From: Microbacter sp. GSS18
Lineage (GTDB): Bacteria; Actinomycetota; Actinomycetes; Actinomycetales; Microbacteriaceae
Assembly (NCBI GenBank): GCA_029319145.1
Contig: CP119753.1
Location: forward strand, 1,922,001-1,986,000
DNA length: 64,000 nucleotides
Reading direction: 5' to 3'
Shown in pieces: positions 26,760-34,316 of this stretch; the first letter of the stretch is position 1; each line of letters opens with the position of its first letter. The translations under genes and the position numbers were made by a program. Below the pieces are notes generated by a model. That model saw only the letters and a list, made by a program, of their open reading frames with translations. It had not been told where the DNA came from and did no database searches.

Positions 26760-28783
26760 TGGACGGCTGGGACGGCGACGAGCCGCGGACCGGGCAGACG
26801 AGCATCGAGGCCGGCACCCACGCGTTCGAGATGATCGCCCGTGCGCAGGCGTGGCTCGCCCAGGACCCCGATGGCGAGACGCGCACCGAGCTGCGCGCCA
26901 TCCTCGAGGCCGCCGAGGGCGGCGACGCCGACGCGACGGCGGTCCTCGACGACCGGTTCGGCACGCGGCTGGCCTTCGGCACCGCGGGACTGCGCGGCGC
27001 CCTCGGGGCCGGCAGCAATCGCATGAACCGCGTGCTCGTGGCTCAGGCCGCGGCGGGGCTGGCGGCCTACCTGCTCGAGAAGGCCGGCGACGCCGGGGCA
27101 TCCGACGCTCCCGAGGACGACGCGGATGCCGACGAGGAGACGCCGGCCGGCACCGGCCCGGAGGACGTGGACTACGAGGACGCCGAGCCGCCGGGCGCCG
27201 AGACCGGGGATCACGCGACCGAGGATGCGGCGCCCGAGGACGCCGGGTCGACCGACGACACGGCCGGCGAGGACTGGACGCCCGAGGACGGCGCGGGGCC
27301 CGATGCGTCCGCGGCGGCGGTCGGAGCCGAAGCCGCCCCGGAGCCGGCGCACGCCGCCGGCGAACCCGCGATCGCGGAGGGCCCGCTCGTGGTCGTCGGC
27401 TACGACGGGCGGCGCAACTCCGACGTGTTCGCAAAGGATTCCGCGGAGCTCTTCGCCGGCGCCGGACTGCGCGCCGTGCTGCTGCCGCGCCTGCTGCCGA
27501 CGCCCGTCCTGGCGTTCGCCGTGCGTCATCTCGGCGCGGCCGCGGGCGTCATGGTCACGGCCAGTCACAATCCGCCCGACGACAACGGCTACAAGGTCTA
27601 CCTCGGCGGCGAGGACGAGGGCGCCCAGATCGTGCCGCCGGCCGACGCCGAGATCGCCGCGCACATCCAGCGCGTGGCCGACGAGGCCGATGTCACCAAG
27701 CTTCCGCGATCGCTCGCGTTCTCACAGGCGCCCGAAGAGCTCGTCGACGCGTACATCGCCGCCACCGCCGCCGTCGCCCCCGCCCCCACGGGCGCTGCCG
27801 GCATGACGTGGGTGTACACCGCCATGCACGGCGTGGGGCTCGAGACCTTCACGAAGGTGCTCGAGGCCGCCGGGTATCCGCAGCCGACGCTCGTGGAAGC
27901 GCAGGCGCAGCCCGACGCCACCTTCCCGACGGTGTCGTTCCCCAACCCCGAGGAGCCGGGCGCGATGGACCTCGCGTTCGAGACGGCGAGCGACGTCGGG
28001 GCGGAGCTGGTGATCGCCAACGACCCCGACGCCGACCGCCTCGCCGTCGCGGTGCCCGACCCGGATGCCGAGGGAGGTTGGAGGCGGCTCACCGGCAACC
28101 AGATCGGCCTTCTCCTGGGATGGCACGCCGCGCGGACGGCCGCCGAGGCGGGCCCCGTCGAAGGGGCGTCTCTGGCGTGTTCGCTCGTTTCGAGTCCGGG
28201 GCTCGAGGTCATCGCCCGCCACTACGGGCTGGACTTCTACGCGACACTGACCGGGTTCAAGTGGATCTCGCGGGCGCCCGGCATCGTGTTCGGGTTCGAG
28301 GAGGCGCTGGGGTACCTCGTGAACCCCGACACCGTGCGCGACAAGGACGGCATCTCCGCCGCGGTGGCGATGCTGGGACTCGCGTCCGAGGCGCGCGGCC
28401 GCGGGCGGTCGATCGGCGACCTGCTGGACGAGCTCGAGGCGACGTTCGGAGCCTTCGCCAGCGACCAGATCTCGATCCGCGTCGAGGAGCTCGACACGAT
28501 CCGGCGCATGATGAAGAAGCTGCGCAAGAAGCCGCTCGAATCGATCGGCGACGTCCCGGTCCAGCACGCGGACGACCTTCGCGACGGCGTCGACGGACTG
28601 CCGCCCGGTGACGTGCTGCGGTACTGGCTGACCGACGGCTCACGCGTCATCGTGCGCCCCAGCGGAACCGAGCCCAAGCTCAAGGCGTACCTCGATGTCC
28701 GCGCCGACACCGCGGACGAAGCGCGGGCCCGCCTCGAGGCGCTGGTCGCGGAGACCCGCGAGCTGCTGGCCCGCGTCGGCTGA
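26756..28783 (+). CDS. phosphohexomutase (phosphoglucomutase/phosphomannomutase) with large acidic insertion
   Basis: 675 residues; family members of this type are usually about 550-580. Motifs: FGTAGLRG near 74, the phospho-serine loop TASHNPPDDNGYK with S270, the metal site NDPDADRLAV near 422, sugar loop GFEEALGY and the phosphate loop RPSGTEPKLK near 637. Between AAYLLEKAGD (residue 112) and PLVVVGYDGRR (210), in domain 1, there are about 98 extra residues of low complexity rich in D, E, A, P and G. It interconverts hexose or pentose 1- and 6-phosphates. GTG 26756 and ATG 26759 are both possible starts. Coupled to PNP, so ribose phosphate mutase activity is plausible. Confidence 0.88.
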   Translation: MMDGWDGDEPRTGQTSIEAGTHAFEMIARAQAWLAQDPDGETRTELRAILEAAEGGDADATAVLDDRFGTRLAFGTAGLRGALGAGSNRMNRVLVAQAAAGLAAYLLEKAGDAGASDAPEDDADADEETPAGTGPEDVDYEDAEPPGAETGDHATEDAAPEDAGSTDDTAGEDWTPEDGAGPDASAAAVGAEAAPEPAHAAGEPAIAEGPLVVVGYDGRRNSDVFAKDSAELFAGAGLRAVLLPRLLPTPVLAFAVRHLGAAAGVMVTASHNPPDDNGYKVYLGGEDEGAQIVPPADAEIAAHIQRVADEADVTKLPRSLAFSQAPEELVDAYIAATAAVAPAPTGAAGMTWVYTAMHGVGLETFTKVLEAAGYPQPTLVEAQAQPDATFPTVSFPNPEEPGAMDLAFETASDVGAELVIANDPDADRLAVAVPDPDAEGGWRRLTGNQIGLLLGWHAARTAAEAGPVEGASLACSLVSSPGLEVIARHYGLDFYATLTGFKWISRAPGIVFGFEEALGYLVNPDTVRDKDGISAAVAMLGLASEARGRGRSIGDLLDELEATFGAFASDQISIRVEELDTIRRMMKKLRKKPLESIGDVPVQHADDLRDGVDGLPPGDVLRYWLTDGSRVIVRPSGTEPKLKAYLDVRADTADEARARLEALVAETRELLARVG

Positions 28784-28793
28784 CGGCGCTCCC

Positions 28794-28821
28794 GCGGGCG
28801 GCGCGACGGCGCGCCGCCCGC
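28794..28821 (+). terminator. terminator after the phosphohexomutase gene
   Basis: GCGGGCGGCGCG and its complement form a 12-bp perfect stem with loop ACGG, directly before the -10 box of the next gene. Confidence 0.65.
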
Positions 28822-28825
28822 CCCG

Positions 28826-28837
28826 TACGCTCGAGGG
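28826..28837 (+). promoter_or_regulatory. leaderless-type promoter of the GNAT gene
   Basis: TACGCT (28826-28831), 6 nt before GTG 28838. Confidence 0.5.
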
Positions 28838-29422
28838 GTGCTGCTGAACGAACCGGTCACCCTCGCGAACGAGGTCGTCGCGCTCGAGCCCCTCACCGCC
28901 GACCACGGCGAGGATCTCGGCACAGCCGCCGCGGGTCTCGATCACGCGTGGTACACCTCGGTCCCCCGTCCGGAAGCCGTTCCCGACGAGATCGCGTGGC
29001 GTCTCGGCCAGCATGCCTCCGGCGGCATGAATCCGTGGGCGGTGCGCCGCCTCGACACCGGGCGCGCCGTCGGCATGACCACCTTCTGCAACATCGACCA
29101 GGAGAACCGGCACGTCGAGATCGGTCACACCTGGATCGGCGTCGACGCCCAGCGCACGGCGGTGAACACCGCCGCCAAGCTGCTGCTGCTCGGGCACGCG
29201 TTCGAGCGCTGCGATGCGATCGCCGTGGAGTTCCGCACGCACTGGCACAACCGCCAGTCGCGGACCGCGATCGAGCGGCTCGGCGCGCGTCAGGACGGCG
29301 TGCTGCGCAATCACCGGCTCGGGCCCGACGGCACGCTGCGCGACACGGTCGTGTACTCGATCCTCCCGCACGAGTGGCCCGCCGTCCGGATGGGCCTCAC
29401 GGAGCGCCTCGCGCGACGGTGA
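28838..29422 (+). CDS. GNAT family N-acetyltransferase
   Basis: 194 residues. Layout of RimJ/RimL-type GNATs: VTLANEVVALEPLTADHGEDL at the start, strand pair VGMTTFCNIDQENRHVEIGHTWIG (read in parts), then the pyrophosphate-binding helix region TAVNTAAKLLLLGHAFE and RTHWHNRQSRTAIERLGAR. The substrate is unknown. The expected Q/RxxGxG/A loop is replaced by QRTAVNT, which is common in this subgroup. It faces the mtl regulator gene with only 6 bp between stops. Confidence 0.8.
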   Translation: MLLNEPVTLANEVVALEPLTADHGEDLGTAAAGLDHAWYTSVPRPEAVPDEIAWRLGQHASGGMNPWAVRRLDTGRAVGMTTFCNIDQENRHVEIGHTWIGVDAQRTAVNTAAKLLLLGHAFERCDAIAVEFRTHWHNRQSRTAIERLGARQDGVLRNHRLGPDGTLRDTVVYSILPHEWPAVRMGLTERLARR

Positions 29423-29428
29423 TGCCGA

Positions 29429-31360
29429 TCAGCCGTCGATGACGGCGACGAGCTCGTCGAGGAAGCCCGGGAAGTCCGTCGCTCGACGCACGATCCGCTG
29501 CGCGCTCTCACGCTCGTTGAAGACCTCGACGAACTGCTCGAACACCGTCTGGAAGGCCTCGCGGTCGCTCTCCGAGAAGGCCACGAGCGCGACCACCTGC
29601 ACGCGCCCGTCGCCCCACGGGAGCGACCCGTCCGCGATGCCGATCGCGATGGCCGTGCGGGTGGCGGTCATCCCGATCGCGTGCGGGACGGCCAGCGCAT
29701 CCGTGAACGCGGTCGACGACAGCTGCTCGCGCTGCACCGCGCGTTCGACGTAGGCCTCGTCGACCACGCCTTGGGCGATCAGCAGGTCGCCCAGGCGCCG
29801 GATCACCGCCCCCGGACCTCCGGAGGCGTCGAGTCCGGTCACGAACGCCGACGCGTCGAAGTACCGCTCGAGCTCGGTGCGCAGCCGGGCGAGGCGACGC
29901 GCCCGGCGGATGCGCCCGGCCGCGGACTGAACGCGCTCGACGTCGCCGTCGGTGAGGAACGGCTGGATCCGCACGAATCTGTCACCCGAGACGGCCGGGT
30001 CGATCGTGGTCAGGACCAGGTCGGTGCCGATCGTGTCCCAGTCGGGGTCGACGCGCGTCTCGACGCCCACCACTTCGATCGCCTGTCCGAGCGACCGATC
30101 GACGCTCGATCGCAGCAGCTCATGCAGCTCGTAGTAGCCGGGGCACACGATCGTGGCGGTCAGCAGCTGGTCGCCGCGCCGGCTGCGCTCGAGCCGACCG
30201 CCGACGTGCATCGCGATGTAGGCGATCTCATCGTCCAGGAGCGGAATGTCGAGCCGCTCCGACAGCTCGCTGGCGATGTAGACGGCCACCTCGAAGATCA
30301 TGGGATACGTCGACTTCAGCGAGCGCGTCAGAGGGTTCCGCGACCACGCCTGCTCGCGCGCCCGCAGGCGCAGATTCTGCACGTGCAGCGCCAGCCGCAG
30401 GATGAAGTCCTCGTGGACGATGTCGACGAGGAACTCGGCAGCGGCGCGCTCCACCGTCTTGCGGACCGCGCGCTCGACGGTCTCGTCCAGCGCCGCACGC
30501 GTGGAGTCGCGCCGGCCCGTGTCGCCGGCGCCGGGGGCGACCACGCGCGTGAGCACGAGCGTCGCGAGGTGCTGCAGGTCGCCGGCGCCCAGGACCACGC
30601 CCAGGTCGCGCGTCACGAGCTCGGCCAGGATGCCGACGACCTCGGTCTGCGCATCGGATGCGGGTTCCTCGGTCGCGGCCAGCGGCCGGTCCTGCGAGAC
30701 GCGGTCGATCGCGATCGCGATGTGCATCAGCACGTCCGCGATGCCGAACTCATTGACGAAGTACCCCAGCTCGCCCAGTCGCGCGACCAGGTCCGCCTTG
30801 AACGGGCCGAACGCGGCGGCGCCGACGGACTCCGCGCCGAGGGTGCGCCGCAGCGCCGCCAGGTCGAAGGAGCCCGCCTCCATCTCGTCGTGCGCGAGCG
30901 TGGACAGCAGCCGCCGCTGCGCGGCCTCGGTGCCGCGCAGCCGGGCGGTCGAGGCCGACCGCTCGAGCGTGAGCCGGGTGCCGCCCAGCAGCGCGCGCAC
31001 GCGCGCGAGATCGGCGTCGAGGGTGGCGGGGCTGACGAACAGGGCATCCGCGGTCTCGAAGACGTCGATCCCCTCGGGAGCGTCCAGGAGCGCGCGCACG
31101 AGCGTGTGCAGCCGGTCGCGCGGCGTGCCCGACGGACTCTGCCCGCTGCGCAGCGCCGCTCCGGCATCCGTTCCGGCGCGGTAGCCGTGGGGGCCCGACT
31201 CGACGGCGACGCCGGCGGGCACGCGCTCGTTGAGCGCCGTCACGTAGGAGCGGATGCTGCGCGGCGTCACCCCGAGGGTGTCGGCGAGCGAACCGGCAGT
31301 GACCCAGTCGCCGTCGCGCAGGAGCAGGCCGAGCAGGCGGTCCTGTCTTGCTCGGGTCAC
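29429..31360 (-). CDS. PRD-domain transcriptional regulator with EIIB- and EIIA-like domains (MtlR-type)
   Basis: 643 residues. N-terminal HTH (TAGSLADTLGVTPRSIRSYV), two PRD modules (about 170-275 and 285-390, the second with HVQNLRLRAREQAW and DDEIAYIAMHVGGRL), a GatB-like EIIB region with Cys in TIVCPGYYELHELL, and a C-terminal EIIA with the phospho-His in ALAVPHAIGM. This is the MtlR/ManR activator layout, controlled by HPr and EII phosphorylation. GTG 31360 is chosen for the AGGAG 6 nt upstream and because the frame before it is not protein-like. It is divergent from the mannitol PTS operon with one small gene between, so it very likely controls that operon. Confidence 0.85.
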   Translation of the reverse strand: MTRARQDRLLGLLLRDGDWVTAGSLADTLGVTPRSIRSYVTALNERVPAGVAVESGPHGYRAGTDAGAALRSGQSPSGTPRDRLHTLVRALLDAPEGIDVFETADALFVSPATLDADLARVRALLGGTRLTLERSASTARLRGTEAAQRRLLSTLAHDEMEAGSFDLAALRRTLGAESVGAAAFGPFKADLVARLGELGYFVNEFGIADVLMHIAIAIDRVSQDRPLAATEEPASDAQTEVVGILAELVTRDLGVVLGAGDLQHLATLVLTRVVAPGAGDTGRRDSTRAALDETVERAVRKTVERAAAEFLVDIVHEDFILRLALHVQNLRLRAREQAWSRNPLTRSLKSTYPMIFEVAVYIASELSERLDIPLLDDEIAYIAMHVGGRLERSRRGDQLLTATIVCPGYYELHELLRSSVDRSLGQAIEVVGVETRVDPDWDTIGTDLVLTTIDPAVSGDRFVRIQPFLTDGDVERVQSAAGRIRRARRLARLRTELERYFDASAFVTGLDASGGPGAVIRRLGDLLIAQGVVDEAYVERAVQREQLSSTAFTDALAVPHAIGMTATRTAIAIGIADGSLPWGDGRVQVVALVAFSESDREAFQTVFEQFVEVFNERESAQRIVRRATDFPGFLDELVAVIDG

Positions 31361-31456
31361 GATGCTCCTCGGTGTCGCGGCGGTGCGGTCGAATGGTCGC
31401 CCCGGCAAGTCAACCACGCACGGCGTGGATCGGTACCACTCCCATGCCCGGAGCGC

Positions 31457-31462
31457 TAGCGT
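31457..31462 (+). promoter_or_regulatory. candidate -10 box upstream of small membrane protein gene
   Basis: TAGCGT, about 58 nt before the ATG at 31521, giving a short leader with a GGAGG ribosome site. Confidence 0.35.
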
Positions 31463-31520
31463 GAACCTCGCCGGCGTCCCGACCGGCGATTCCGCTCCCG
31501 GCACCCGGAGGACAGCACAC

Positions 31521-31865
31521 ATGGCAGGTCAACGACCGTTCGGCGTCACCCTCGTCGCGATCATCGCGTGGCTCAATGGGCTCTTCACGATCATCAGCGG
31601 CATCTTCCACATCTTCTCGTGGGCGGGGTGGGCGAGCATCATCCTCGGTGTCATCACGATCGCGGTGAGCCTCGGACTCTTCCGCGGCAGCAACACCTCG
31701 CGGACGATCCTCGCGATCGTGTTCGTGATCGACATCATCCTCGCGATCGTCGCGTGGTTCAGCGTCGACGGCTTCGGCCTGTGGGCGACGATCGGCGCGA
31801 GCCTGCTGCCGCTCATCGGGCTCATCATCCTCTACACGAAGAAGGCCAACGCGTTCTTCAGCTGA
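31521..31865 (+). CDS. small four-helix membrane protein (DUF7144-like)
   Basis: 114 residues with four hydrophobic helices that fill nearly the whole protein (VTLVAIIAWLNGLFTIISGIFHIF, ASIILGVITIAVSLGLF, TILAIVFVIDIILAIVAWF and LWATIGASLLPLIGLIILY, the first read in parts). It resembles the DUF7144 family of actinobacterial membrane proteins, of unknown function. GGAGG lies 9 nt before the ATG. A strong terminator follows, so it is separate from the mannitol operon. Confidence 0.7.
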   Translation: MAGQRPFGVTLVAIIAWLNGLFTIISGIFHIFSWAGWASIILGVITIAVSLGLFRGSNTSRTILAIVFVIDIILAIVAWFSVDGFGLWATIGASLLPLIGLIILYTKKANAFFS

Positions 31866-31880
31866 CCTGCACCTCTCGCG

Positions 31881-31913
31881 ACGCGGCCCCCGGAAAGTCT
31901 CCGGGGGCCGCGT
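31881..31913 (+). terminator. strong terminator after the small membrane protein gene
   Basis: ACGCGGCCCCCGGA and TCCGGGGGCCGCGT form a 14-bp perfect stem with loop AAGTC, followed by CTGTTTCC. Confidence 0.8.
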
Positions 31914-31915
31914 CT

Positions 31916-31935
31916 GTTTCCGCCCCCGCGGAAAC
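31916..31935. promoter_or_regulatory. 8-bp palindrome upstream of the mannitol operon
   Basis: GTTTCCGC-CCCC-GCGGAAAC, perfect arms, just after the terminator and before the operon promoter. It may be a regulator site for the PRD activator or a second hairpin of the terminator. Confidence 0.4.
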
Positions 31936-31937
31936 AC

Positions 31938-31972
31938 ACCTGGTTGTCCCCTCCCAGGTAACTCACAAGAAT
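31938..31972 (+). promoter_or_regulatory. candidate mannitol operon promoter with embedded inverted repeat
   Basis: TTGTCC (31944-31949), 17-bp spacer, AAGAAT (31967-31972). The -35 box lies in the loop of the inverted repeat ACCTGG / CCAGGT (31938-31959), which could be an operator. Confidence 0.45.
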
Positions 31973-31995
31973 GAGGTTCAAGAGGAGGCGGGTCG

Positions 31996-32304
31996 ATGAG
32001 GATCCTGGTGGTGTGCGGCGCCGGTGCGTCCAGCACATTCGTCGCTCAGCGAGTGCGGCATGCCGCGCACGCCGTCGGGCTCGCCTACTCCGCGTTCGCC
32101 GGCACCGAGCAGTCGCTTCCCATCGACCTCGACGCCGCGGACGTGGTCCTCGTGGGGCCGCACATGTCGCATGCGCTCGAGCGCATCCGGCACGACGCGG
32201 CCCAGCGGGGCACGACGGTGGTACTGCTGCCCGACGACGTCTTCCAGGATCTCGACGGCAGCCGGACCCTCGCGCTGGTGCAGGCCGCGCTCGGGATGAC
32301 CTAG
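31996..32304 (+). CDS. stand-alone PTS EIIB-like protein (lactose/cellobiose type)
   Basis: 102 residues. The phosphocysteine loop is CGAGASSTFVAQRV with C7 right after the first strand (MRILVV), the layout of the lactose/cellobiose EIIB family; VVLVGPHMSHALERI matches the later part of the fold. It would carry phosphate from an EIIA to a sugar in an EIIC. No EIIC or EIIA of this class is in the window, and MtlA carries its own mannitol-type EIIB. AGAGGAGG lies 7 nt before the ATG. First gene of the mtl/pts operon. Confidence 0.75.
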   Translation: MRILVVCGAGASSTFVAQRVRHAAHAVGLAYSAFAGTEQSLPIDLDAADVVLVGPHMSHALERIRHDAAQRGTTVVLLPDDVFQDLDGSRTLALVQAALGMT

Positions 32305-32367
32305 ACCCGACGCGCACCGTCGCCGGCCATAACAGAACAGAACCGCCCCAGACAGAGAGGTCATGCC

Positions 32368-32640
32368 ATGCCCGCCTCGCGGACCGTACGCATCGGATCG
32401 TCCCACGGACTTCACGCCCGCCCGGCGAAGCTCTTCGCCCAGGCCGCCAGGGATGCCGGCATCCCCGTCACGGTGGCCAAGGGCTCCGGTGCACCCGTCA
32501 ACGCCGCGAGCATCCTCGGCGTGATCTCCATCGGCGCGGAGCAGGGCGACTACGTCACCCTCACCGCCGACGGCGACGCTGCCGAGTCGGTGCTCGACAC
32601 GCTCGCAGAACTGCTGTCCACCGACCACGACGAGGAGTGA
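32368..32640 (+). CDS. ptsH: HPr family phosphocarrier protein
   Basis: 90 residues. Active-site GLHARPA with H16 (His-15 of E. coli HPr), and NAASILGV with S48 at the regulatory Ser-46 position. It passes phosphate from EI to the EIIA domains. Placed 2 nt upstream of the EI gene, with GAGAGG before its own ATG. It is the general PTS phosphocarrier, here encoded in a sugar-specific operon. Confidence 0.93.
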   Translation: MPASRTVRIGSSHGLHARPAKLFAQAARDAGIPVTVAKGSGAPVNAASILGVISIGAEQGDYVTLTADGDAAESVLDTLAELLSTDHDEE

Positions 32641-32642
32641 CC

Positions 32643-34316
32643 ATGGCCGAGATCAGAGGAGTCGGAATCGGACTGGGCGTCGCGCAGGGCCCGGTCGCCC
32701 GCATGGCCGAGCCGCTGCCCGCGCCGGCCGACGAGCCGAGCACGCGCAGCGCCGACGAGGAGAAGGCCCGCGTGACCGAGGCGGTCGCCGCCGTCGCACG
32801 CGAGCTCGAGCAGCGCGGCGAGCAGGCCGGCGGCGCGGCGCGCGACGTGCTCGAGGCCCAGGCCATGATGGCCGAGGACCCGACGCTCGCCGACGAGGTG
32901 AGCACGCGCATCGCCGCGGGCAAGACCGGCGAGTTCGCGGTGTTCGACGCGTTCGCGTCGTTCCGCGACCAGCTCACGGCGCTCGGCGGATACCTCGGCG
33001 AGCGCGCCGCGGACCTCGACGACGTCGCCCAGCGCGTGATCGCGCGCCTGCGGGGCGTCCCGGCGCCCGGCGTTCCGGAGCCCGGACATCCGTTCGTGCT
33101 CGTCGCGAAGGACCTCGCCCCCGCCGACACGGCACTGCTGGACCTCGACATGGTCCTGGCGCTGGTGACCACCGAGGGCGGCCCCACGTCGCACACCGCG
33201 ATCCTCGCCCGTGAGAAGGCGATCGTCGCCGTCGTCGGCGCGACGACCGCGACCGGCCTCGCCGACGGCGAGACCGTGATCGTCGACGCCGCCGCCGGCG
33301 TCGTGACGACCGAGCCGACCGCCGACGAGCTCGACCGGGCGCAGACGCGCGCCGCGGCACGCGCCGCCGCGGCATCCGCTCCCCTCACCCCGGGGGCGCT
33401 GGCCGACGGCACGTCCGTGCCGCTGCTGGCCAACCTCGGTAACGCCGACGGGGCCGCGGAGGCGGTGGCGCTGGGCGCCGAGGGCGTCGGCCTCTTCCGC
33501 ACCGAGTTCCTCTTCCTGAGCGCCAACCAGGCGCCCACCGTCGCGCAGCAGCGCGAGGCGTACACCAAGCTGCTGCAGGCGTTCCCCGGCAAGAAGGTCG
33601 TCGTGCGGGCGCTGGACGCCGGCGCCGACAAGCCGCTGGCGTTCCTCAACGACGCCCACGAGGAGAACCCGGCCCTGGGCCTGCGGGGCCTGCGGGCGCT
33701 GCGTGCCAGCGAAGACATCCTGCGCGAGCAGCTCACCGCGCTCGCCGAGGCGGATGCCGCCACCGAGGCGGACCTGTGGGTCATGGCGCCGATGGTGGCC
33801 ACCGTCGAGGAGACGGAGTACTTCGTCACCCTCGCCCGCGAGTACGACATCAAGACCGCGGGCGTCATGGTCGAGGTGCCCTCGTCGGCGCTGCTGGCCG
33901 ACCGCATCCTGGCCCACGCCGACTTCGCCTCGATCGGCACGAACGACCTCACCCAGTACACGATGGCCGCCGACCGGCTCCTGGGCTCGGTCGCGTCGTT
34001 CCAGGACCCGTGGCATCCCGCCGTCCTGCGCCTGGTGCAGGCGACCGGCTCGGCCGGACGCCTCAACGGCAAGCCCGTCGGCATCTGCGGCGAGGCCGCG
34101 GCCGACCCGCTGCTGGCCGTCGTCCTCGTCGGCCTCGGCGCGACGAGCCTGTCCATGGCCCCCACGGCCCTCGCAGACGTTCGGGCGACCCTGCTCGAGC
34201 ACACCCTCGACGATGCACAGCGCATCGCCGAAGCAGCCCTCGCCGCCGATGGCGCGGCGTCGGCCCGATCCGCGGCACAAGAGGCCGCGACCCGAGTGAA
34301 GGAGACACAGCAATGA
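32643..34316 (+). CDS. ptsI: phosphoenolpyruvate--protein phosphotransferase (PTS enzyme I)
   Basis: 557 residues, a little short of the usual 570. Active-site H184 in TTEGGPTSHTAILAR, the PEP-binding domain with GLFRTEFLFL, ALDAGADKPLAFL, SIGTNDLTQYTMAADR, and the catalytic Cys in VGICGEAAADP. It transfers phosphate from PEP to HPr. The ATG follows GAGGAG. The stop overlaps the mtlA start by 4 nt. Confidence 0.95.
   Translation: MAEIRGVGIGLGVAQGPVARMAEPLPAPADEPSTRSADEEKARVTEAVAAVARELEQRGEQAGGAARDVLEAQAMMAEDPTLADEVSTRIAAGKTGEFAVFDAFASFRDQLTALGGYLGERAADLDDVAQRVIARLRGVPAPGVPEPGHPFVLVAKDLAPADTALLDLDMVLALVTTEGGPTSHTAILAREKAIVAVVGATTATGLADGETVIVDAAAGVVTTEPTADELDRAQTRAAARAAAASAPLTPGALADGTSVPLLANLGNADGAAEAVALGAEGVGLFRTEFLFLSANQAPTVAQQREAYTKLLQAFPGKKVVVRALDAGADKPLAFLNDAHEENPALGLRGLRALRASEDILREQLTALAEADAATEADLWVMAPMVATVEETEYFVTLAREYDIKTAGVMVEVPSSALLADRILAHADFASIGTNDLTQYTMAADRLLGSVASFQDPWHPAVLRLVQATGSAGRLNGKPVGICGEAAADPLLAVVLVGLGATSLSMAPTALADVRATLLEHTLDDAQRIAEAALAADGAASARSAAQEAATRVKETQQ

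Noticed and set aside
23550..27434. A minus-strand open frame of almost 1,300 codons across several real genes
   Set aside because: It runs antisense to the carboxylase alpha and PNP genes and out of frame through others, with Arg/Pro/Ala-rich sequence. This is typical of chance open frames in very GC-rich DNA.
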